Below, in pieces: positions 31,512 to 42,600 of a DNA stretch of 64,000 bases (positions within the stretch are counted from its first letter, which is position 1; every line of letters begins with the position of its first letter). A program made the position numbers and the translations under genes. Under the pieces are notes generated by a model. The model saw only the letters and a list, made by a program, of their open reading frames with translations, was not told the DNA's origin and did not search any database. The stretch spans positions 8,467,077 through 8,531,076 of the forward strand of contig CM066924.1 in assembly GCA_033964015.1 (NCBI GenBank), given 5' to 3'. This DNA is from Scolanthus callimorphus (taxonomy: Eukaryota; Cnidaria; Anthozoa; Actiniaria; Edwardsiidae).

Positions 31512-32513
31512 ATGAACAAGTCTTTGAGTTTGAGTAACTGCCCTGATTATTATGTGAAATACTTCGAAAGTCGCCCACAGTCCGGAGAGAGCGGCGGAAC
31601 ATGGATCATAACGTTTTTCGTTATAAACGTTATTTCGTCGTTTCTCGCGGCGGTGGCCAATGGTTTAATAGTTGCTGCGATATTCAAGACACACTCTCGA
31701 AGAAACCCGTCTCTTCTTATGCTAGCCAACATGGCCCTGACAGACCTTGCAGTTGGCCTGTTTGGTCAGCCGTTATTTGCTGTTCTGATGTATGCAATTT
31801 CTACTGAACACTTGAATATGTTCTGCAAGATGCTTTATCCGACGAGGTTCTTGACTGGAACACTCTGCCCCGCCTCTTTCCTCACTATAACTCTTATCAG
31901 CCTCGATAGATGGCTGGCAATCCGCTTGAAAATATCCTACAGGGCAAGAGTAACCAACACGCGCGTCGTAAGCGCTTTGGTGCTCATCTGGGGGATATCA
32001 CTCATTGGTGGAATCACTTTTAATACCTTGGACTACGGGGAAATGGTCAATGTATTTACTGTAGGAGTACTTCTTTGTCTTGCGGTCATTCTCTACTCCT
32101 ACATTCAAGCGTTTAGGGCCCTCAAGTCTCACTGTAAGCAGCTACAAATTCAACAAGGACAACAAAACATAGTTCTTAAGGGTATCATGGATGTGAAAAA
32201 ATACAGAACAATGTTGAAGACAATGGCTTTGATAATCACTCTGATGGTGCTGTTTTACACACCCATTGCAGTATCTATGCTAACATTTAAACTTCAAGGA
32301 ATTAATCAAAATAGCCTGGTTTTATTTTACATTGCATCTACTTTAGCCTTAGTAAATTCATCTCTAAATCCTGCAATATATATCTGGAAAATTGAAGACA
32401 TTCGACGTGCATGTTTTCACCTAACTAGAAGGATTTTGTGCAGAGAAAATCGTGTAATAGTCCTTCGGCTGGATCTTGCATCTACTGTTAGCAGAAACAC
32501 TGAAAGAAGCTAG
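31512..32513 (+). CDS. Rhodopsin-type (class A) G protein-coupled receptor, single exon
   Basis: 333 residues with seven hydrophobic segments (about 31-57, 67-93, 107-129, 151-170, 178-200, 237-258, 267-291). Class A landmarks: N50 in TM1; LTDLAVG with D78 in TM2; C105 at the top of TM3; SLDRWLAI at 130-137, so DRW in place of DRY; W160 in TM4; FYTP with P251 in TM6 but no CWxP tryptophan; NPAIY at 286-290. An N-glycosylation site (NKS) is at residue 2. The second extracellular loop is very short and lacks a clear disulfide partner cysteine. The ATG fits the family length; upstream is non-coding. Ligand unknown. Intronless receptors of this sort are expanded in cnidarians, which is general knowledge rather than shown here. 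Confidence 0.93.
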   Translation: MNKSLSLSNCPDYYVKYFESRPQSGESGGTWIITFFVINVISSFLAAVANGLIVAAIFKTHSRRNPSLLMLANMALTDLAVGLFGQPLFAVLMYAISTEHLNMFCKMLYPTRFLTGTLCPASFLTITLISLDRWLAIRLKISYRARVTNTRVVSALVLIWGISLIGGITFNTLDYGEMVNVFTVGVLLCLAVILYSYIQAFRALKSHCKQLQIQQGQQNIVLKGIMDVKKYRTMLKTMALIITLMVLFYTPIAVSMLTFKLQGINQNSLVLFYIASTLALVNSSLNPAIYIWKIEDIRRACFHLTRRILCRENRVIVLRLDLASTVSRNTERS

Positions 32514-33462
32514 ATAAAAGTTTCTTTGATAAACAAAAATTATAGCAAACAGGATTAAACTTACAGCTTCACGCAGAATATAAGTATTTACTCAAAGGCC
32601 TCAAACGATATAAATATAAAATTTGACTTGGAAAATTTGTTTAATTGATTCTAGTTTGCTTGGTTCCTCTATTTCATTGTGACAAGTAGCGGGAAATAAC
32701 AAAACAATACTTAAACTAAAATAAATTATGTGTAGGAAGCGCTCTAGGGATACAGCTGTAATGCTAAAAGGACAAAATGCACACATATAACATTTGAAAA
32801 CAGCGACGCGACAAACCAAACGGGAAGAGGTTGCCAACAACAACCGATGCTGTAACTTGTTTTGAGTTATTCATGAAATCTAACACCGAGACACAAGTAA
32901 AACCTTGAACATGCTTGAAGTGTTTGTTGGGTTAAGCAATGGCTGTTAATTTATTAGGAAAGTTTTGTATTTCCTGCCAAGAGCAGATGTTATCCAAACT
33001 CAGCAAGGAACTTTAAACATCACTTTTGAGTGAAAGCAAAAAGGAACATTCTTTTTTTTTTCTTCTCGAAAACAAACGTATTTTGAAATAAAAATGCAAA
33101 TTTATAGAAGAGTAGAAAAAAAAACAGAATAACAAACAGCACTGCAGACAGTTCTTTTCTCTGCTTCTGTGTATCTGCCACATCTTCCCGTGTTGCAAAT
33201 GTTATGAATTTTATTTCCAATAAAGAAGTAAGTGAACATCCCCTAATTGTCCCGTCATTATCATAACGTCGGGACGCGTTGTTTTCAATAAAGAAGAATG
33301 TGATACGAATCTATTTAACAAGTGTCAAAAACGCAAAAATTAGCGAACACGTCCCAAGGCCATGCAACGCAAATTCGTATTGTTTACGATGCCTCAATGT
33401 CACCATTTTTATTTTTTATTTCAAATGAAGACAATACACGATTTAAGATGAAAATAGGGTGC

Positions 33463-33611
33463 GGGTACTCCCATATTGTGGGAGAGGGGATACTCGTAGT
33501 ATTTCTTCTATTAACGATATTTGCCTAACACACCAGAACTTGGGGTTCGACCACGCCCTCTTTAGTATTTTCTAAAAATATTTTTTGACGATTAAACATA
33601 TGGGAGTACCC
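33463..33611. mobile_element. Small MITE, TIR GGGTACTCCCATAT
   Basis: GGGTACTCCCATAT at 33463 is inverted as ATATGGGAGTACCC ending at 33611. The same ACTCCCATAT end is found on the larger element at 49793-50244. Confidence 0.7.
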
Positions 33612-33973
33612 CTCTTTGGGCTCTTTGCGTCTCATAATTCACATGGGCAACAGAAACTATAACTTATATGTTTCTGGTGACACCTATTATTGTAAAAAAA
33701 TTTCTTAAAGCCAAAGTATTATTTCTTTTATTTCTTTTTCAACGAAGGGCTTCTTGCCAGTAAAAACATCACAATAAACTCACGTAAACTGACTAAACAA
33801 ATAACAATATTGCACTGACACAAATTAAAGAATATTTGTTTATGATTTCTAGTTGAACTGTTCAAAGAAGATAGAATGACAGGATGATAGTCTAGGAGTA
33901 TTATGTGAATTCGACTCGTGAGGCTGCGATGAGACTTCTAGTATGACTACTTGGCTAAATATTGCTTTTTTGA

Positions 33974-34132
33974 TTCGATATCAATTATTGGCATTCGGTC
34001 TGAGTGATTGATTTGATATCAATTACGTATTGGCATTCGGTCTGAGTGATTGATTCGATATCAATTATTAGCATTCGGTCTGAGTGATTGATTCGATATC
34101 AATTATTGGCATTCGGTCTGAGCGATTGATTC
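33974..34132 (+). repeat. ~40-bp tandem repeat, four copies
   Basis: Unit: GATATCAATTATTGGCATTC then GGTCTGAGTGATTGATTC, with minor variants. Confidence 0.9.
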
Positions 34133-34919
34133 GAGAAGCATATTAACTCTAAGTACAGTGTATGATTTATCACTGAAAAACTACCAAAAATGAGGACGAG
34201 TGCTGAATCAACAGAACCTACTAAAAAATCTAGACATTTGAAAAAGACGCTTTTCCAAAATGGCCGCCGCGCCGAAAATTATCAAAATTCAAATCGATTT
34301 TTGTTAAAAATGAACTCCAGCACTAGAACACACATCATCACTTTAGTAAAACTACAAAATTTCGCTGCATTATATCCAATATCTTCCGAGGAAACGAAAG
34401 TTGAAAATTTACAGACGTTTGTATGACTGGGGGTATGACGCAGTCATACAAATCTTGTAAAAAATTAATTTTCAGATCAGACTCTGTTTTCTCAGCCGAC
34501 ATGGCATTTTTGGCATAACGAGAAAAGGATTACTAACGTGAGGATAATATTTCTAGTGCCAGTATTTGATTTTTAGTCAGTTTCATTTAAAGACATTTTG
34601 GTAAAGGGTCTACCGAGATCTATAGAAATTAAGTCAAAAATATTTTCATCCTAAAACTCAATGTTTAATTCCATGACTTGTCAATGTTCAAGCCCTTGAA
34701 TGGCTTTTTCAGAATTCCAGGACTTTCCAGAAAAGTGTGAACCCTGTTACCACCTAATCATTTATTGTCATTTTTAAAGCAGGAAAACACAAAATACCGC
34801 CTTGTGTGTGCACTGTTTCAAGCGTTCCATGCATCTGGCATGTAAACCACGCATTGCACTCAGAGAGCCAGTCACACTCTGGGGGAAGCCAAACAAGTTC
34901 TATACACGAGTCTTGTCCG

Positions 34920-35135
34920 TTAACTAAGTTTTACTCTTTCTTCACAATATTGTGCGAGTCCCTCCGTCCAGATCTCGAGGACTGCATCGATTCTGAGAAA
35001 TGCGAGGTAGATGAAAACTAGGAATGGAACAGAGACAAGGAATGCTGCACTCTCAAACACAAACCGTGGCGCAAAGACCTTCCATACCATCAAGTGGCGC
35101 CGGTGTAGAGCAGCAGAACAAGCGGCGGCAAATAC
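34920..35135 (-). CDS. PIGO: PIGO exon 7 (residues 1043-1113, stop)
   Basis: Too short to look like a gene alone. Encodes [20 protein letters not shown] then [20 protein letters not shown], ending EERVKLS and TAA (34922-34920). [15 protein letters not shown] is nearly invariant in PIGO. Acceptor TTTGCCAG|G. Confidence 0.94.
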   Translation of the reverse strand, partial: VFAAACSAALHRRHLMVWKVFAPRFVFESAAFLVSVPFLVFIYLAFLRIDAVLEIWTEGLAQYCEERVKLS

Positions 35136-36605
35136 CTGGCAAAAAAAAAACAGACCGGTAAAGCAGGCTTAGTTATTTTATTCTGTTTTCACTGGAGGCC
35201 TCATAACAAAAGATTTCAGCCCGGACCAGCCCGGGTCCGTAAGCTGGCCCTAAGGATAGGTTCGCATTAGCCGTATTCACACTAGAGGACGGAAAACCCG
35301 TCATGACGGGTTTTTCGTCTGACAAGTTTTCCGTCTGATGTGAATTCAGACGATCTCCCGTCAAAAATTCGTCTCGTCCTGGTTTCACATTAAGATTTCC
35401 CGTCAAAAATCCGTCTCGTCCCGGTTTCACGCTAAGACGAGTTTTCTGTCCGGAAGAAGAACTCGTCTCAGACGAGTTTTCCGTCTCTAGTGTGGATACG
35501 GCTATTGAGTTGCATAGTAGTTTGTTATTGCTCTGACATTCTATCAATAGTCTAGTCGTCAGAGGGAGTTCACGTGCCCCCCCCCCCCCCCTGAATATCT
35601 AATGAGATGCTACGCTACATTTTACGAAGCCTTGTGATGTATAGAAACTGACTTTAGGTGTCAACAGCTCGAAAAAGTGCCCCACGATGTTCATTATGCC
35701 ATTTCGTTGCGTTTAATTATATTCTTTTGTTATTCAATGAAATTCTCAAAGGCAAACATATGGACCGTAGGGACCTTCAGTAGAACATTCTAGTCTTTCC
35801 ACTTATGCAGTTACAATGTAATAAATGAACTGATCACAAGTGTCAAACTGAATCATTCATTTTAGAATTTTTACGTCCCGTACTGAGAAATTATTTTACA
35901 ATTTTCCACCTACTCATACTTTCTTTATATTTTTACATTAATTTTGCCGAACTGAAATTGGAGAAAAATACTCAGGGAAGGAAGGTTTCAACAGAGTTAT
36001 CCAATAGGATAAATTATTATTTTTAAAAGACGACACCCACCTTAGAAGCATTACAGAGCTGGTACAGTAGTAGCAATCTAAACATTTGTTCTCGTAAGTT
36101 ATCGGGATAGTCACTGAGAGCAAACTCGCCCTTGTCGTCTGTTGATGTGCTTGAAGTACGAGGTGCTTTGGTCAGCAGTCTACTTGTCAATCGTGGCCAT
36201 AGCAACAGTAATGGAAGAGCCACAGCAAAAAGTATGTGGGACGCAAATGTGTTGAGAAAAATGAGCAAACCTGGAGAGTAAGGCAGAAGGGTGACATAAG
36301 CATTAACAGTGCCATTGATAGTTCCATGTACTAGTAAACTCAGAGACACCATTGAAATTTGGAAATTGACCAACATTTAAAAAAAATTATTTCACTTTGG
36401 TATTTGTTTATTTGCTAAACTCTAACATTATACACCCTTTTCAAAAACCGCTCAAAGCTCAAATGACTCTTAATTGACACTGTAGATTGCAATGTATCCT
36501 CCCTTAAAATCTAGTTATGTCACCAAAAGGAATAATAGATGAGATGTTTGTAGAAGGGGAATTAATAGGGCAGCCGCAAAAAAAATTGCACACCCCCTCC
36601 CCTCC

Positions 36606-36636
<31 letters not shown>

Positions 36637-39600
36637 GAAGACGCCATTCACTGCTACCCACCCTGGATTTTTTTAATTTGAACCACCCACCCTGGAATTC
36701 CAGTGATTTTTTTCATGACCACCCTAAACATTGCGCTTACCCACCCTGGAATTTCGTATTTTAAGGGTGCCCACCATGGAATTCCAAGCTTGACTTCCAA
36801 GCTTGACTTGGGTGCAAAAAAAATTTGCGACTGCCCATTGTTCATACCTGGCAAGAGAAAATTGCTCATAGTGCCTGGAAGACCCACAAATGCTGCCTCA
36901 AATCGTATAGCTGGTATAGTGGTCTGGTGTCCCGTGGAATAGAACCACTGGCTTGATAACAGACTCCAAACTACCACCGAATGCCAACAAGGGCCTGCAA
37001 AGGGAAAACCATTTATAAATCAATTAAAAAATTAACACAACTCACCAAAACACAATGATCCTCAACGCTGACAGTAGAAACAAGCTCCAACAGGGACAGC
37101 GGAACAGTTTTCATTCTTTTCAAAGTGGTGGGGCTCATTAGTAAGATTGTATTGCAAGGGATGGCAAAGTGGGGGAGCTGAGTTAAGTGAAAATGTATGA
37201 AAACTTGGCGAAATGTGTGTGTGTGTGTGGGGGGGGGGCCGTCCCCGTCCAAGAAACCAATCTTACTGCCTTCCCAACCCAAGGCCCATGGAGCACACTT
37301 TGAAGTGGGGGTTGGCTTATGATGTAAGTGGGACACAAGGGACCTGAATACTACACATGACTAGAATATTTATGAATATTTCTCAGGCAGACCCTCCCTC
37401 TCCACAATCAAAACACCAGGAATCATTCTGCATGACCAAGAACCTGAATCTGAAGTATGCATATAATACGCACTTCATGAAGATGTACATGAATATTATT
37501 CAATAACATAAATGTATTGCACAATAAAAAGAGAAGCTTGTAGGACAAATAACATGCATCACTGGCAGAAATTCCTGGCTACTGTCCACCCTAATCAGAA
37601 CCCATTACCTGCCGGCAACAAATAAAATTGTGTCATTCCAGAAAAATCTGTATATCTCACATGGAAGAGGTTTGAGAATATGAGCCCCACTTCTCCCAGC
37701 AATTGTATGGAAAATGAAAAAGCTCCAATTGACCCCACCCAGCAATCTGGAATTTCCAATCCCTTTCTCAGGGGCAGGTGGGTGGGGGGGATTACATGAT
37801 AATAACTTAAAAATGTAATTTATAGGGCAAAAAAAGCTCTAATAGACCAAATCCGCTAACAGTGTTTACATCTTGTTGCCACCCAATTGAGACCATGTGT
37901 TGATTGTTTTGGGTGGATACTTTTGTTAGTTCTGCACAGCATACAATCATGCACTCAGTCGAGTGAGAAAAATTTGACAATTGTAAACACCCAAAGGAAT
38001 CAATCACATGATCTTACAGCCGATTGCGTTTGACTGTTTTACCCTAACAGTTCGCACGTTACGTTTGAAAGTTGCGTTGTGAGACAAAAAATCGGACGTT
38101 TCCAAGGGCAACGGCCATGTGTATTTTCACTGACCAATCAGAGAGGACAGAACTCTTTGGTTCACCATAGAAACATCTAGTTTCATCCTAGAAACAACTT
38201 TCAAACGTTCAAACATAACGTGCGAACTGTTAGGGTAAAACGGTCAAACGCTGTAATTGGGTGGCAACAAGATGTAAACACTGTCTTTTTCTTTTGTCTG
38301 TTGAAGTTTTCACTCTTCAGGAATAGCACATTCAGATTCATGATCACTTCATCAGATTTATCAGGTACTGAAGTCCCTATTAAGAGGTCTCACCTTGCAA
38401 GATGTTTTGTCTTGCCTGGTGCCCTGCCATGTAAGCCTCCATTTCCAGGCACAAAACCATCTGGAACAATAGTAGAACAACGGAGCCAACCATTCCATCA
38501 CCCAAAACCAGCACCAGAGGCAAAGCCAGGCAGCACACCAGGATCAATATTGCTGAAGAATAGACTGAACCAAGGCCATATACAAGAGGGGGATCTACCT
38601 TCCCCCTGATACCTGATCTGCAACCCCCTGGCCCCAATTCTTCATCTTCTTATAAACCAGCTGCATTGTCCTGGAGTCTAGTGGATCACCAGACCCATAA
38701 CTACTAATGGAATTCTTAAGGTTGCTGTGACTATCTGGTAATACAGTATATATACACAGTGGTTGCCATAGCAACAGGGTGAGAGTCAGCAGACAGAGCC
38801 AATAAGCAAACTCTGGTAGAACAATTTGTTGCCATAGTTGCAAGGTTGGTAATAGTTCACTGGCTGTAGAAGGAATAATCTGAAGTGCCCAATGTCCACA
38901 AGTGAAGATGACGACAAATGGTAATGCATACTTTACACACAACACAGCAGGTGTAGCGCCATTCAAGTTACCTTGGTAACTCAGCCACTGTCTGACAGCA
39001 AAAGGTATACTACCAATACACATGGTTGAAAGGATGAATCGTTCATTGAGGTTGACACCAGTACCCACAAGGGCACCCAGAGACTGTAGAAAACTTGATG
39101 ACTGACAATCAATCTGTTCCTCTCGACAAGCCCTAAATGCTGCTGATAATCTCCCAAAGAACACAAAGACAGCAGCTGCAACTAGTATCCTAAAGTCTTC
39201 TGATAGCAAAAAACTCCAAAGACTCAACTTTTTTGGCTCCTTTTTCTGTTTCTTGTTAGAGAGAGCAGCCTTGGAAACAGGTTTTGAAGATGACAATTTG
39301 GAGAATAAATTGTTGACACAACATTACCCAAGATGAGAGATGATACTAAAAACGTTAAGCTGGAGTCTTCATATACTATATAACTATTAGAAAACATTCC
39401 AGCCATGTAAGAGATAAACAACAACAAAGTAAGGCAGTCTTTTGAGTTTCTTGATTTCCATATATAGCACAAACATATTGCAATTGATTTGCCAAATCTT
39501 GCTAAAACAGTCAGTGTGCAAAAAATGAAAGCCCCGCATAATGTTATGATCATTATCTCTTTCCATCTGTGAGGTAGAACAACAAATGCTGCAACTCCAA

Positions 39601-42600
39601 ACACAGTGCACAGGGCTGAAATAACTAGGACTGTAGCAATGTTGGCCTTTAACAGTTGTATGTCTTTAATAATCCACAGCATAAGGCACAACAAGAAGGC
39701 TTGTAACATAACACCAGCAACAATTGAAAGCAAATCAAATTTGGCCCACATATCTTCACAAAGTGCTTTAACACCTAATGTATAACTTCTGTATGTCTCC
39801 TCAAGCTGTGAAAGAGTTTGGATGCTGATTTGTTTCCCAAGGTCTGACACATTTCCATGATACAAGTCTTGAATTTTGTTGAACATGATTTCTGCTTTAG
39901 TGAAAATGTTTGTTAAAGCTGAGAGTTTTTCTTCAGGTATCTCCCCTGATATTTCTTTATATTTCATCAAGTACTGATTCACCTGGAGCGCATTAAGATG
40001 AAGGACTTCAATTTGTGCTAGTTTCTTTACCCACTCCACTTTGTCCATGTTATCTGAAAGGTGTTTAGCAATTGGTGATCTGATGTCTGACTGGATGAAT
40101 AAGTCAGTGATAGCAGTGCCAAGATTTCCAAATGGTACAGGTAACCCAAGCAACAATGATATAGTTGGTACAAGGTCAACTTGAGATATAGTATAGGTGA
40201 TCTATAGAAACAGAACAAAGGGGTCTCAAGATTTATGTCCAATTATGTCCAATATTATATTATGTCCAATATCATAAAACTTTTAACTGGCACTATTACT
40301 CAGTACTGAATGGTCAACTTGCATGAAGTTTGGTGTCTTTTCTACCCTGAGATTGAAGCAGCATAAATTCTATGGTCACCATATCGGATGGGCTGCCAGC
40401 AAGCAGGCTGCTTGTCAACACAATTGTTTGACTTATTACAAGAACACTTAACAAAATCTTTCATATTGGAATTGCAAAAATATGTAATGTAAAATAAGAA
40501 TGTGTTCCACAATACAGAAGTGCATGGTATTGATATTAAGCAATTATTGGATGAGGTTTTTGTGATCTCCAGAATAAACAATGTCGAGACAGGTGGAATC
40601 AGGCGAGGCCGTGAGGCCGAGCCTGATTCCACTTGGCGAGATACTGTTTATTCTGGAGATCACAAAAACCGAATTCAATAATTGTTTTATTATACATTGA
40701 TTCAGTAGAAATACTTTTATTTCTGTCAAGCAACTTATTTCACAAAAGCGCTCTAGTCCCATGATGCATTGCGCGCGTATCAAGAATCAGCTAGCTGATT
40801 CTTGAAGAATCAGCATGCTGATTCTTGAAGACCCTCAAAGTGCGTGATTCCCAAAGTAAAGCGCGCTCTCTTAGCCAATCAGAATCGATTAGCGAGTACA
40901 ATGTATAATAATCATTATTAACAGTAGTTCTTTCAAAAATCATATGAGCTCTACTATTATGAATCTGGATAGAAGTGAAACTAATCTAAGAATGAGATAC
41001 ATTTTGCAACAATTTAGAGGATGATGTTTACTTTCCACATCTACTGTTACCTTCTCATTCTGCACTTCATTCAATTGCTTCTTGGTGTAGACAAACAATG
41101 CTGCTGATAACTCATCAGTGCTGTCACCACCATGGTCACCGGTTCTTGTCATGCCATGATCACCAAGAACAAACAAGATAGTGTCATCCTCAACAGAAGT
41201 CATCACAGATCTAGAACAGAGAAGGGACTGAATGAGTTTAGCTAATAACTAGAGTTTCAAATTTAATTAGGATAAAATCAGATTATTTAAATGATGTTTT
41301 TTGTTATACGAGATGATACTGTGAGCAATGAGTTTATCAGGGCATATGAAATGATGATGGAGCATTTTGCCAAGTTTTATATAAGCTGCAGTTAGTCACT
41401 GATCACTGTCAATGTTTCAAACAAGAACTTACTTAAGCACTTGGTTCATTTGTGAGAGTTTTTTAGCCATTTCAGGATGATACGGACCATATGTATGACC
41501 ACAGTGATCAACACCCAAGTAGTGGCCAATCAACAAGTCCCATTCTCTTCCCTGCAGCTCTCGCATCAGATGTCGATTGACGCCATTATCAACAGTATGA
41601 AGGTCCTTTACATTAAATGATGGGTAATGGTATGACTTATGGAATGCCTTAGGGAAGAGATCCAACCATGTATCATCTCCCATGAAGGTGATTTTCTTGT
41701 TATTTTCCACTAGTTTAGAAATGAAGTTGTCCTCCTTTATTTCATAAGATGCAAAATTGCTGCCAGCATCAACAAAAGTAGGAAGGCTGCCTAGAAATGA
41801 ATGTTATAATAATTATTAGTAACCATGACAACATAGAGAGGATACTGGTCTTGCAAACGTATATACTTTGCACCTACCAGGGATGTGTCCTTATCCATTA
41901 AAATATTTTTCTAACAGTGCAAAAATGTAAACATTTGCTGACATTTTGGAGCAAAAGATGTCAGCAAACATTTTGGAAAATATGGCTGGTATAGGAATAA
42001 TTTACTTCACATGAGGTTTCTATCTGCTTATACATGTATCTCCAAGTTCTTTATTTCCCAAATGAATGATATTACAGGGGCTGTGGAGGAGGAGGGGCTG
42101 ATAGAGCTATAGCACTACAACTTTTTGAGAAATCATCACACATTTCCACTTGACTGCATGCTCCGCTGCCCTTGTATTCGGGCTACAATTAGACTGCAGA
42201 ATACCCCCTCACGTATAGCTATACCCTTAAATAAATGTGTCAATGCACTGGAGATAACTAATTCATGATACACATAGCCTTGTTCTACAGTGCGTTTGAG
42301 AGGGCTAAGTAATGTGTGACCACTCACGGGAAAACATACTTAACGGTTAAGCGTTAGCGTTAGAAAAACTAACGGAAAGCTCGCGGTCTACTAACGCTTC
42401 TCTAACGGTAAGCTCGCGGTTTGCTAACGGTTGGCTAACGGTAAGCTCGCGGTCTGCTAACGGTTGGCTAACGGTAAGCTCGCGGTCTGCTAACGGTAAG
42501 CTCGCGGTCTGCTAACGGTTCCTAACGATATGGTCGTAGCTTGTTAACGGTTCACAAACGGTTGAATCGCAGTCAGCGAACTTCTAACGGTTCTAAGCTC

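Larger units (their letters stand above)
32514..34919. other. Intergenic region between the GPCR and PIGO (convergent 3' ends)
   Basis: Contains a small MITE (33463-33611) and a four-copy tandem repeat (33974-34132). AT-rich. No coding exon supported. Confidence 0.55.

Noticed and set aside
36600..36634. Biological role for the long C-run
   Set aside because: C/G homopolymers end or interrupt several MITEs here (9560, 20343, 35580, 59550); length is unreliable in assemblies.
38380..38637. A separate small gene encoding [17 protein letters not shown] on the minus strand
   Set aside because: It is the continuation of PIGO exon 4 after a one-base frame loss, not an independent gene.
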